Of a DNA stretch of 64,000 nt, positions 34,425 to 46,135 are shown one piece after another (position 1 is the first letter of the stretch; each line of letters begins with the position of its first letter). The stretch is taken from the NCBI RefSeq assembly GCF_042453785.1, contig NC_091667.1, forward strand, positions 34,154,001 to 34,218,000, written 5' to 3'. The notes below the pieces were generated by a model. That model saw nothing but the letters and a program-made list of their open reading frames with translations, ran no database searches and was not told the DNA's origin. The position numbers and the translations under genes are program-made. This DNA is from Malus domestica (lineage: Eukaryota > Streptophyta > Magnoliopsida > Rosales > Rosaceae).

Positions 34425-35800
34425 TTTGTTTAAAAATATATAAAATCAAGATCTTATGGTAAAAATACTGAAAATACAGATAATCGGGGCACCTAAGAAT
34501 TTTAATTTGAATTGAATTGACATCTCAACATGAGTATTTGCATGGTTTTGTGTTAGAACTTTAAACTGTTTTCTAATCATGACGTAGACAACCATTGCTT
34601 AATCGGAGAAAGTCTTGCAAACGAAATCTCTCCTCATAAATTTGAAATCTTTACATGGAGATTCTTCTTCCCATTCACTTTTGGCGTTGCTCGACTTAAT
34701 TCAAGGGTGGTGTTATTTTTATTTATTTATCTATAACTTTACACCTTTACGGTTCCTGATATGGCTTCGACTCAACGAGGATGACTGCCCATTTCTTTCT
34801 ACTATGGCTTCGACTCCTGTGGTACAAAATGACCTTGGTTTTTCTGATGGCCACCCAGAGTTGGCACTGTCACCCACGTTGCCCTCTGCGCAACCAGTGC
34901 CTCCTGCTGATGGGACTACACCAGTGACCGATGAGAAAGCTTCATTGCTGGAAGAGATTTTTTAGTGTGATTGTCACACGAGATGGTACACCGCATGTCC
35001 CTATATAAATTAAATAGTGGGATTTGTGTGTTAAAAGGTTAATAACTTAAAAATTAAAATTTTCCATCATTTACATAAAAAATCATAATGTACCATCTTC
35101 CCGTCCCAATTAAAAATTTCTTCATCGCTGCAGGGCTATTATCTTGGGGTAAGAGTCCTTGCTAGAAGATGTGACCAACCAAGTTTACTGATACTCGGAG
35201 CACCTAAGAATTTTTGTTTGAATTCTTTTTCTTTCTTTTTTCAGATGCATGGGCATTTGCATGGTTTTGCGTTTGGACAGCCGTGCAGATGCGTGGGCAT
35301 TTGCATGGTTTTGTGTTTGGACTTTGGATTGTTTTCTCAAGCGTGACGCAACCAATCATTGCTTTATCTGAGGAAGCCTTCCAAACGAAATCTCTCCTTA
35401 TTTCAAAATTAATCTTATATGGAGATTCTTTCTATTCACTTTTGGTGTTGCTCCACTTAATTCACGGGTGGTGTTTTTTTTATCTCTATATAAAAAGTCG
35501 GAAGAATAAAAGAGTGAAACATTAAAAAAAATCCCACACAATACCCCTCTTATTAAAGCTTATCTATATATTCATATCCGCATGGCAATCGTAGATGCTT
35601 TTCTACGAAAATAAAAAGTTCCTCATAAGTTTTTAAGCTCAACATCCTTGAAAGAAGTAAGCTTGACATAACCAAACATACAACCATCTGAGGTTGACCA
35701 ACTCAAATAAAATCTGGCCGTGTAACTTTCACATACTTTATACCAAATTTTAGAAACAGAAGATTAACCTTAGATGACCATGAAAGTACTTCGAAAGAAA
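34425..35800. other. Unit Q spacer, possible decayed coding stretch
   Basis: 34801-34950 contains a readable frame (TPVVQNDLGFSDGHPELALS). In copy 2 (59020-59200) the frame is shifted by an extra segment. I recognise no protein and regard it as decayed. Confidence 0.35.
34951..35120. mobile_element. MITE, family 2, with empty paralogous site
   Basis: 170 bp from GAAGAGATTTTTTAGTGTGA to CAATTAAAAATTTC, flanked by TTCATTGCTG and TTCATCGCTG (9 of 10 match). Copy 2 at about 59190 reads CTCCATCGCTGCAGG with no insertion. Confidence 0.88.
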
Positions 35801-36488
35801 TTAACTATTCCAACCTGCAAAGATTCAATCTCTGCTAGTGCCAGTCCTTTCTGGTACAATGCCTCTGCTAATTGATCACGGGTTGTCTCCATCTTCTTTT
35901 TAATTTTCTATGACAAGAATCAGTAATATTTATTATTAACCTATAGATAAACTTATGAAAAAAAGCAGGTAAGAATTGTTGATTCTCTGAAATAATTTTG
36001 GCAGCTCTTCACAATGGTTTCAAGAAAGACGGATTAAAAACAAGAAGTATGCTTTAACAAATAACACACCTCTGCCTCTTCATCATCGGGATCACTTCTT
36101 AGTGTAAAATTTTTTGCCAGCTCATCTCTGTCAACACTGTCAACCACCTCATTTGCTGCATCAATAACCTGCAAAGCAAAGCACGTGATAAATGTTATTA
36201 AATCACTGCATAAACAAACCCCGCACCTTGAGCTTAGAAAGGTTGTATACACCTACTATCTATACAAACTACGAATCGGTTCATCATGTATTGAAAAATG
36301 ATGAAGATGGGTTATTCTGCATGGAGATCCATTGCTCATGAACAATTACCCTAAACCCAAAACATGTGGCGAGGTAATCACGTGGCAACAAACCCCACAA
36401 CTTCTTGAAGTGGAACATGAATTATATTTCTTCACTTGCAAGTGAATAAAAACTTACAAAACTACATCGTTCTTGGCCATATGGTTGT

Positions 36489-36950
36489 ACTACGTGTTGG
36501 AAGCTAACCAGCTCCTGGAGTCCTCGAGAGGTCGAAGGTAGCAAGGATCTCCTGAGCAAAGGGCTCTGCATCGAAGAAGGAAGAAGAAGAAATGAAGAGT
36601 TGGCCTCCAACGGCTAGTTTTGTTTAAATGTGTGAGTGACAAATGTACACTCCAGATTAAATCACTTAAATCCCAATGAAGGGCTAGGATTTAATCTGGA
36701 GTAGTAAGGTGATTTTAGTGTTTAAATATTGTCTAATCACCAACTTTTTTACACAAGTATGGGTGATGGAAATGTACCATACCCTTTCACATTTTCTCTA
36801 CTTAATGAACTATGGCTGCTGCATTTTCAGCACAACCTTGAAGTTGAAAACAACACCCCAATATCCTCTCAATTCTCTGCCATTCTACCCCAAAAACCGA
36901 TCCAAAAATATAACCAAAAATCATCCAAACAAACAAACTTTATCACTACG
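36489..36950. other. Insertion of about 460 bp in a TPP2-pseudogene intron
   Basis: The intact paralogue reads GGTTGTACCACGCTACC without it (62174-62190). The insert contains an inverted pair, CTCCAGATTAAATC and GATTTAATCTGGAG (about 36650-36705). No TIRs or coding capacity are recognised. Confidence 0.6.
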
Positions 36951-37147
36951 CTACCTCTTTTTCATGGGAGATTTTGTCCTTGTCATTGTTCCGAGAAGGT
37001 ACAGCTTCCAATATCTTGGCAAGCAATGGGGTGTATTTAGGATATTCAGATTGAAAAGAGAAACATAAGGTACATGCAACATGTGAGCCATAGATGCTAT
37101 AAAAACCTCAAGCATAATATAACAATTTCAATAGCTTGTCTCAACAG

Positions 37148-37482
37148 TGCTGGTTTGGTATTGCTGTGCTTTGAAGAAAAAAAATGCTTCTGCTGTGATG
37201 TGAGAATAAACAGCTGTAAAATAAAGCAGGTAAACTTTTTTGTTAAAGTGATTTTGAAAAAAAAAGTAGTATTATAGTGTTTGGTAAACTTTTATGTAAA
37301 ACAGATGTGAAAAAAAGCCGGTTTTTCAAAGCTGGGTTTTGCAGCTTCTTGTTTTTGGCTTTTTTCACCCAAAACTGTGAAGAAAAAAAAGCTGATGCTG
37401 AATGTTTACCAAACACAAAAACAGCTCCTAACTTTTTTTGATACCAGCTTTTTTCAGAATCACCTCAGTACCAAACTAGGCT
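37148..37482. mobile_element. MITE of TIR type, copy-specific
   Basis: Edges TGCTGGTTTGGTATTGCTGT and (inverted) AGCCTAGTTTGGTACTGAGG. The paralogue near 62380 runs CTCAACAGACTTAATAAGC uninterrupted. The interior is AT-rich with many AAAAAAGC/GCTTTTTT inverted pieces. Confidence 0.75.
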
Positions 37483-38224
37483 TTAATAAGCAGATGCTCA
37501 ATTTGAAACCAAATATAATTGTTACATACATATCTATACATGCACCGACTGGAAGTACAAATTAACAGGTCAAAATTCATAGCTCTGGAACAGATTTAAA
37601 TTAAGCTCAAATGTGAGTGTCGTGTCCATGTGTAACATATGCAAAGTTAATGACATGTCACTCAGAAGTCAGAGCACCACTAACCACGTTGAATGAAACA
37701 AACTCAATGTAAGAACCCTACCATATCGACAATGCCGGAAACTGAGATCAAATAAAACTTCCTTTACATGTCATCAAATGACCTAAAATAGTTAATTCAT
37801 GATCATATTGACCTAAATCATTTCATCTATACCATAACAATATGAGCTCTAACCTTGAGAGAAGACGATAATTTATTCCACTCCAAGCATTCTTCCTCAG
37901 TACCTTGCTTCAGGCTTGCAAGAACTTTAATCTTTGCATCTCATACCTGATTCACAAAGTACATCGCTGTATATTGATTAAAACTTAAAAGAGAGTTATG
38001 TTAAGAAAAGCACATCGCTGTATAGAATAATAACTCTACCTTCTCTTCCAAATTTCTCTCGATGAACAACACCAGCTGCTTCAGTTTTTTAATTAAAAAA
38101 TTTGTTTAGTATGAAATCTACAATTATTTTTAAAGAAAAAAAAATCTCATCCTACACTGAGAACTTCTAAATTCAACATAAAGTAAGAGGAGAAAGAGCA
38201 TCAGAGGAGAGAGCACATCAAAGG

Positions 38225-41200
38225 TGTGAAGATTGAAGCAGTAGCTTCAATGAAGGTAGTCGAAGAAACTGAAATTTAGAGAGATAGAGACAAAGAGATT
38301 TCAGAGAAGATTTCTTTATATTTCTTGTGTATTTTTCATCATCGTCTTACATCTTTGGATATCTGTATTTATATCCTTACATATCTTGCTCTATAAGCTA
38401 AGATATGAAATATATCAGTTTTAACAAACTTAACAACCTTAGCACCATATCCTAACAACCTTGTAACTTCCTTGTTGATCTTGTGACACTTGTCCTCATC
38501 TAGACCCTTGAATTGCTTTCACTTGGACTCTGCTCTTGATGCTTGTTGTCCTTACTTATACTCTTACATCCCCCCTCAATCTCATGCTTTAGGGAACTGA
38601 GCATGAGATTGCCACAGTGATGTTGAAACAAGGGTGCAGATAAACCCTTTGTGAAAATATCAGCAAACTGACCAGCAGAAGAAACATGATGAACATGAAG
38701 ATCTCCTCGTGTCACCCTTTCACGAACAAAATGATAATCAATCTCAATGTGTTTAGACTTCGCATGAAAGACAGGATTCGTGGAAAGAGCAATGGCCGAA
38801 AGGTTATCACAGTGAATCAACGGGGCGTGAGAGAGAGGAATATGTAAATCACAAAGCAATTGTCGAATCCAAGAGAGTTCAGCAGCTGTGATAGCAAGAG
38901 CCCTATACTCAGCCTCTGTGGATGACCGAGAGACCGTATGCTGCTTCTTTGAGGACCAGGAAATAGGATTGGATCCAAGAAAAACAATAAAGCCAGAGGT
39001 GGAACGGCGGTCATTTGGATCCCCAGCCCAGTCGGCATCACTATAGGATAGAAGGGAGAGGGGACCAGGTTTAAAATGTATCCCATAATCTGGTGTACCC
39101 TTGAGATAGCGGATGATCTGTTTGACTGCAATGACATGGGACTCCATAGGATTATGCATGAACTGGCAGGCTTGATTCACGGAGAAGGCTATGTCAGGCC
39201 TCGTAAATGTGAGATATTGAAGAGCTCCCACTATACTTCTGTATTGATCAGGACTGTGATATGGCTTGCCATCATCCTTTAAGAGCCGATGATATGGTAA
39301 ACAGGGAGTAGCACAAGGTTTACAAGCCTGTAAATCCACCTTGGCAACTAACTCACTGATGTATTTAGATTGAGAAACAAATAAACCCTCTGCAGTGGGA
39401 CTAATTTGCAGCCCCAAGAAATAATGGAGATCACCTAAATCCTTCATTTCAAATTCAGCAGTAAGAGCTTTGATGACTTGAGCTATTAACTGAGAGGAAC
39501 TGCCAGTTAAAATAACATCATCCACATAAAGCAGTAAGACAACAATGCCTTGTGGAGAGGATTGAACAAATAACGATGGATCGGCATGTGAAGACTGAAA
39601 TCCCAAGGCAGGGAGAAAACTTGTAAATCTATCATTCCATGCTCTTGGAGCCTGTTTTAACCCGTAGAGGGACTTGTGAAGCTTACAGACATAATTAGAT
39701 GGATACTGGTTGCTGAGAAATCCTGGAGGTTGTTCCATGTACACATCTTCCTGTAAAACGCCATGTAAGAAGGCATTTTTGACATCAAGTTGCCGGAGGT
39801 GCCAGTGGAACTGTGATGCCAAGGCAAGAATAAGACGAATGGTTGTAGGTTTAACCACCGGACTGAATGTTTCACCGTAGTCAACACCCTCCTCTTGGTT
39901 GTACCCTTTGGCTACAAGCCGGGCTTTATATCTTGCCACAGTGCCATTGGCATTCTTCTTGATTCTATATACCCATTTACATCTAACCAAGTTCTTGTCA
40001 CATGGAAGAGGAACTAGGGACCATGTTTTTTGAGAATGAAGGGCATCGATCTCTTCCTGCATTGCAGTTTGCCATTCGACAACTTTAGAAGCAGCTTTGA
40101 ATGTCTTTGGCTCGGAGACAGGAGACGGAGAGCCAATGCTAGCAGAGAAAGCCTTCGGTTTGACAATACCATTCTTGGAACGTGTGACCATAGGGTGCAC
40201 ATTCAGTGGTAATGAGAGAACAACATTAAGATGATCGGGTTGGAAATCAGGATCCACATGGATGGGGGACTGTGTAGGCATGGTACCTGGGATGTCAACA
40301 CTTGGAGGAAGAGAAGTATGCATATGTGGGACAGATGTAAGTGTTTCCAATGAATCTGAGGCACTAGATGCAGCCAAGGAATCTGAGGCACTAGATGCAG
40401 GCAAGGATTTTGGAGTACTAGATGCTGAATGCATTGAAGTTGTAGGATGAGATGAGGATGCATGAGTATGAAGTGATGGTGTGACTTGATTAGTCAATGT
40501 AATGCATGGTAATGACGGAGAAGGATGAAATGATGGAGATGATACTACCAAAGGTGAGGATTGGACAGAAACAGAGAACTTTTCATATGGAAAGGTGGAT
40601 TCATCAAAAAGCACATGTCTAGATATGTACATTTTGTTTTGAATAAGATTTAAACATAGAAAACCTTTATAATCGCCTGCATAGCCCAGAAACACACAAG
40701 TAGCTGTTTTGGGTTGTAATTTGGAAGTGTTATATGGTTTCAATAGAGGAAAACATGCACAACCAAAAATTTTGAAATGACCAATGTGTGGAAGATGACC
40801 ATATAACAGTTGATAAGGAGATTTCATGTGAAGAATGACACAGGGCAAGCGATTGATGAGATAGACTGCAGTTGCACAAGCATGAAACCAGAAGAGATTA
40901 GGTAACTTAGCAGTTTGAAGGAGAGTAAGGGCAGTTTCTACAATGTGCCTATGTTTACGTTCAGCTAATCCATTCTGCTCAGGAGTGTGTGGGCATGATT
41001 TGTGATGAAGGATACCATTGGTGGTGAGAAAATGTTGAAACTGAGAGCTAATATACTCTCCTCCACCATCACTTTGTAAAATTTTAACTTTGGCAGAAAA
41101 TTGAGTACACACAAATGCATGAAACTTGACAAATGTAGCAAACACTTCTGATTTAAATTTCAAAGGAAAAATCCATGTAAATCGTGTACATTCGTCTATA

Positions 41201-43722
41201 AAGGTTACATAGTATCTAAACCCTTCATATGACAAGATAGGAGCAGGGCCCCATACATCACTATGAATGATTGCTAGGGGATGTACAAATTTATTTGTGG
41301 GAAAAGAAAAAGGTAACTTGGTAAATTTCCCTTCTAGACATGGTGTACAAACTGTTTTACAAGAGGCTTAAGATGCAGAGAGTTGATGTTGATGTAGTAT
41401 GGCAGAAGTGATTGCATTAGAGGGGTGTCCTAGCCGTCGATGCCATAGACTTGTACTAACTGGTTGTGCAAGAAAGCATTTGTGAAACGAAGATGATGCA
41501 GATGGCAGCTTCGGAGAAATGTGAAAAGGTATAGGATAATAACCAGCCCTACACAGCCCCTTGAGAAGAATTTTCCCTGTGAATTTGTCCTGAACCCAAA
41601 AAGAAACATCATCACATATAAATCGGCATCGATTATCCTTACAAAGTTGATAAATGGAGAGTAAAGGCTGAGATAGCTTGGGAACATGAAAAACATTCTG
41701 TAACACAAGAGTATGAGAGGATGTATGCAATTTGGAAGAGCCTATGTGAGAAATAGGTAAACCTGCACCACTGGCAGTGGTAATCGTGTCATTGCCTTGA
41801 TATGGTCGTGCCAACTCCAAGTTAGCTAGGTCAGAGGTCATGTGAGATGTTGCCCCTGTGTCTGCAACCCAGAATTGATCATCAGGAGCAGATGGATGGT
41901 GTTGAACATGCATGGCAGAGAGATGTGGGGTTGGTGGCCTTCCTTGATAAGCAAAATTCCCTCGATGATAGCATTGAATAGCGGAATGACCAAACTTCCA
42001 GCAAATTTGGCATTGAATCGGAGAATGAGAAGCTGAGACCGGTGTACTATGGCGCTGAAAACAGTCAGCTGCAACATGCCCTTTTTTGTTGCATATTTGA
42101 CAAGTTGGTATGTCAGAGGGATGATCGGGACAATGAGACTGAAATGGTCTTGGGGCACCAAGAGTTCAAGGACTTGGATTTGGAAAAGGATTATAAGTTC
42201 GGGAACCAGACTGATATGACCTGCCTCGTCCTTTGCCTCTGAAGTTGTTACCCTTGTACCCGCCATAGTGATAAGAACCCTGAGAAGTACTGCCAAAATT
42301 GCTAGATGGACTCCCATTGGTATAATACTGCCCACCAGAATTATAACTAGGGGAACGGAAACCACCACCATTGTTCTTGTATGATTGATCATTGATGCCA
42401 GAACTAGATCCAAACTCAGCAGAATGAGAAGAATCTTGATCAAGAACGAGAGCTTTCCCTTTGTCAGTGGTAGCACTAGCAACCATTGCAGCACTAAAGG
42501 ATGGAGAAGACTCAAAAGATTGACCAATTGTAGTTTCTTCAGCTAACAGTTGAGACCTGAAGTCTTTTAGAGAAATGCCAGTTTCTCTGCCTCTTATAAC
42601 ACACCTAAAGGTGTTAAATTCTGCAGGAAGACCTTTCAGGGCAAGAATGATGATATCATCATCATCAAAAATTACTCCTGCAGCAGCAAGATGATCTCTC
42701 GCATCTTTGATCTTTTGCAAATACACAGAGACAGAGTCAGACCCTTTTTGAATGTTTTGGAGCTCAGTTTTCATCTGAAAGATTGTTGCTTTTGTGACTA
42801 CCGAGAATCGCTCAGCAAGATTAACCCACATTTCATGAGAACTGTTACTCCCAATAATACAGGACATTGCAGTTGTAGACAAGGTGGCAATGATTAATTG
42901 CATAAGAGCACAATCATGCATCTTCCATACAAGATAATCATCGGTTTCAATCCCTTCAGTTGTAGCATCCGTATCAAATCTTGGAGGACATTTTCGTGAT
43001 CCATCAACAAAACCCAGAATACCATGACTTTCAAAGAGAAGTTTAATCTGAAAACTCCAGGTTAAGTAGTTGGAATCATCAAGCTTGACTGTAACTGACG
43101 TAGAAATGGTAGAGATAAGACCGGTGATTGGAGACTGAACAATCCGTAGCTGATCAGCAGTAACCATTTTTGAGTTGGGATACAAGGAATTCACTGAGAC
43201 CTTTTAACAAACAGTTGATAGGCAGAAGGCGAAGACGAAGTTCTGGAGGCTCTGTAATATCCGAACAACGCCAATATTTTGTTTTATCACAGAATAGTTT
43301 GCAAACTAGAGGATAGAGAGAAGAAATGAAAGCTTTGATTGAGATGCGGAAGCGCCAGTCGGATCGGCGATGATACCATGTGAAGATTGAAGCAGTAGCT
43401 TCAATGAAGGTAGTCGAAGAAACTGAAATTTAGAGAGATAGAGACAGAGAGATTTCAGAGAAGATTTCTTTATATTTCTTGTGTATTTTTCATCATCGTC
43501 TTACATCTTTGGATATCTGTATTTATATCCTTACATATCTTGCTCTATAAGCTAAGATATGAAATATATCAGTTTTAACAAACTTAACAACCTTAGCACC
43601 ATATCCTAACAGCCTTGTAACTTCCTTGTTGATCTTGTGACACTTGTCCTCATCTAGACCCTTGAATTGCTTTCACTTGGACTCTGCTCTTGATGCTTGT
43701 TGTCCTTACTTATACTCTTACA
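38225..43722 (-). mobile_element. Copia LTR retrotransposon, 5.5 kb, near intact
   Basis: LTRs 38225-38568 and 43379-43722, each 344 bp, TGTGAAG...CTTACA. By eye I see two differences (one A/G near 38286, one near 38455). The target duplication is AAAGG at 38220-38224 and 43723-43727, exact. On the minus strand the primer-binding site TGGTATCATCGCC (complement of 43366-43378) follows the 5' LTR, and a purine tract GAGATTGAGGGGGGA precedes the 3' LTR (38569-38583). The domain order gag-protease-integrase-RT-RNase H defines Copia. Copy A of unit P lacks it, so it inserted after or independently of the duplication. Confidence 0.96.
38500..43167 (-). pseudogene. Copia gag-pol polyprotein with two premature stops
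   Basis: A single frame of about 1556 codons, from ATG at 43167, is cut by TGA at codon 334 (42168-42166) and TAA at codon 600 (41370-41368). There is no frameshift. Before the first stop lies a UBN2-type gag (LDDSNYLTWSFQIKLLFESH). After it come two CCHC zinc knuckles (spacing C-x2-C-x4-H-x4-C), the protease VADTGATSHM and the GAG-pre-integrase LWHRRLGHP. After the second stop come the integrase core (D, D and E in TFIDECTRF, LQSDGGGEY and NGLAERKHR), RT with LLLYVDDVIL, and RNase H with SDADWAGD. The frame ends inside the 3' LTR. As it stands it would yield only truncated gag. Confidence 0.93.
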
Positions 43723-43750
43723 AAAGGAAAGAGGAGAAAGAAATAGGGGA

Positions 43751-43792
<42 letters not shown>

Positions 43793-44317
43793 AGGCAGAG
43801 GAGAGAGAAATAGGAGAGGATAAGGATATATAGAGAACATTGGAAGGGAAAGAAAGAGAAATGGTAGAGATAGAAGAGAAAGGTTAGGTGTGAGAGGAAA
43901 AGGAAGAGAGGAAGGGGAGCTTTAAATTTAAAACTCTAGGCTAATTCTTAAGTTTATTTTGAGTTCGGTTTTTGAAAAAAGTTTTACCAAACAAGTTTTC
44001 AACACTTCGGTTTTTGAGTTTAACAGTTGAATTCGAGTAAAATACCAAACAAACCTAAAATTGCTAACTTGTAAATGGAGAAAAGGATATAAAACGAATT
44101 CCACATGCTAATAAAGCTTAATATTATTAGTGTGTTATTATTCGTTTTTTTTATTAGCAAAGCAATGTTGACTCAAAACTACAACAATGCAAGGGAATGA
44201 GGTTTTTTTTCTTTATTTTTTAGACGATCGATAATTTATTCTAAAAAATTGATCTAAACTATAAAGAAGAAATTCAAACTTTGACACATGGAGGAGAACA
44301 CATTGCTCTAGTACCAG

Positions 44318-44703
44318 TAGGCTTAGCTAAATTCACATATATGCGGAAATAAAAATTCAAAGTACAAAAAGCAGACACAATTTTCTAATCAATTGTCTTA
44401 ACTCACAAGTGTAAACCAATAAACTTAGCTAAATTCACATATCTGGGAATAAAAATTCAACAGACACAATTTTATAAACAATTGTCTTAACTTACAGCTG
44501 TAAACCAGTAAACTTAGCTAAATTCAAATATGTGGAAATAAAAATTCAACCAAGATGCAAAAAGCAAACACCATTTTTGTCTAACTTACAGCTATAAACC
44601 AGCAGACTTAGCTAAATTCACAGACATTGAAATTAAAATTCAACGAAGGTACAAAAAGTAGACATAATTTTCTAATCAATTGACTTAACTCATAGTTGTA
44701 AAG
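44318..44703. repeat. Tandem repeats upstream of P450-B
   Basis: Four units matching those at 26442-26832, with a few indels. Confidence 0.85.
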
Positions 44704-44984
44704 CTGCACGATAAACATTTAAGGCTCATTTGGAAGTTCTTTTAAAACAACTTAAAACACTTTTACAGAAAATGCTTTTGGATTCTAAAAACATTTGAAA
44801 TGTTTCATATAAGAAGTACCAGTTATCTGCTTCTTGTGAAAAACAATTATGAGTGTTTTTCTAAGATTCATTTGTGTTTTTACTAAGAATTAGTTTCAAA
44901 AATATTTTTCATTAAAAATGTTTTATGCCATCTTAAAAATGCTTCTGAATGATTGCTAAGTTACTAGCTACTACAATAAAAAGT

Positions 44985-45134
44985 AAGGTGGTGCATCCAC
45001 ACACTCATTCAAGTTTCCACAAACGCCTTGTTTATTTATATTATTTAATATTCTTCAATTCATTCGATCCGACAAATGAAAATTTACAAGATATGTGAGA
45101 AGTAAAGAAGTGTGTGCGGATAACACACCCCCTA
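44985..45134. mobile_element. MITE, family 3, in the P450-B promoter
   Basis: Orthologous in position to the 27097 copy, with edges AAGGTGGTGCATCCACACAC and (inverted) GGGGTGTGTTATCCGCACAC. Confidence 0.65.
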
Positions 45135-45313
45135 AAAAGTATAGAGGAGAAAAAGGAATACCTTCAAATCCATTCAAACGAAGCTAAGGCCCGCCCTTAG
45201 TAAGACCGTCAAGTCATCAATAAAACAAGCCACCTCATAGAAGTTGTGTAGGTCATGGTCAAACTTTCGAGTTCCGACATTTTTGAAGCGATTCAGCGTC
45301 GTCCCTCCTCCTC

Positions 45314-45320
45314 TATAAAT
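45314..45320 (+). promoter_or_regulatory. TATA box of P450-B
   Basis: TATAAAT with the same spacing to the ATG as in copy A. The preceding CCT run is shorter. Confidence 0.6.
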
Positions 45321-46037
45321 ACTCCCTCCATTCTCTTCTTATTACTCACAACTCACAAAAATATAAGCCTGCATATTACTACACACGTTAAGAAAGACAG
45401 AGAAATGGAGATCATCGTTCGATTTTTCATCATCGCCATCGTCATGGTGCTGCTGTACGTCTTTTGCAGTTTAATATTTTCCTTGTGGGGTTTTCCAATT
45501 TCCAGTTCTTGCATAGAGGAAGCTCAAGAAAAATGGGTTAGATGGTCCATCTCCAAGTTTTCCCTTCGGAAATATCAGTGAGAGGAAAAAGGAGAACATC
45601 AATCTTAAAAGCTCAAGTATCTCCCATGACATACACTCGACTCTCTTTCCCTTTTTTGCTCGCTGGCATAACTCTTTCGGTACGTATAGTCACACGCTTA
45701 TGGGCTCCTTTGATAATCATCTCAGAACACTTTTCCACGTTCAAATATTCTTTTCAATAAATGGTATAAAATGATTAATTTGTGTTTGTGTATATTTGCA
45801 GGGAAGATGTTCGTTTATTGGTTGGGGACGGAGCCATTTTTGTACATGGCAGATCCAGGGCTACTGAAAAAACTGTCTACGGAGGTGACAGCAAAGAACT
45901 GGGGGAAGCCTGCGGTGTTCCGACGCGATAGAGCGGCGATGTTCGGTAATGGCCTAATTCATGTCCGAAGGCGATGACTGGGCACGTCACCGCCATGTTA
46001 TCACTCCTGCTTTTAACCCAACAAACTTGAAGGTATA

Positions 46038-46132
<95 letters not shown>
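46038..46132. repeat. Long (CT)n(TA)n microsatellite
   Basis: About 48 bp of CT followed by about 48 bp of TA, an expanded version of the intron 2 microsatellite of P450-A, interrupted by the LTR element. The TA part resumes after 50174. Confidence 0.95.

Positions 46133-46135
<3 letters not shown>

Larger units (their letters stand above)
35815..37946 (-). pseudogene. TPP2: TPP2 fragment (four internal exons), dead
   Basis: Exons 37854-37946, 36955-37050, 36070-36168 and 35815-35907 match, in order and length, the exons of the intact gene at 62756-62848, 62189-62284, 61760-61858 and 61501-61593. Damage: the first exon has GTATGAGAT where the intact copy has GTACGAGAT, giving a TGA. The acceptor before the second exon is AA instead of AG (ATTGAAA against ACTGAAA on the plus strand). 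The flanking exons are missing on both sides. Two insertions sit in its introns (36489-36950 and 37148-37482). Confidence 0.93.
34011..37960. repeat. Segmental duplication unit Q, copy 1
   Basis: Matches about 58033-62870: HhH promoter, spacer, then TPP2 exons. Copy 1 lacks the equivalent of about 59605-61235 (which contains the two last TPP2 exons) and has extra insertions at about 34212-34424, 34951-35120, 36489-36950 and 37148-37482. Confidence 0.9.
43723..45404. other. P450-B upstream region
   Basis: It holds the continuation of the AG-rich block with a (GA)n run (43757-43788), the empty site of the copy-A MULE (about 43930), the four-unit tandem array (44318-44703), a family 3 MITE (about 44985-45134) and a TATA box at 45314. 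Confidence 0.8.

Noticed and set aside
34615-34965. 116-codon frame in unit Q copy 1
   Set aside because: The sister copy at 59.0 kb has frame-disrupting differences, and the C-terminal codons come from an inserted MITE.
38500-38568. Reading the Copia frame end as a separate gene in the LTR
   Set aside because: It is the tail of the pol frame running into the 3' LTR, a common situation in Copia elements.
41838-42527. 229-codon frame overlapping the Copia gag/protease region
   Set aside because: It is in a different frame from the gag-pol frame, with a leucine/valine-biased composition typical of an off-frame shadow.
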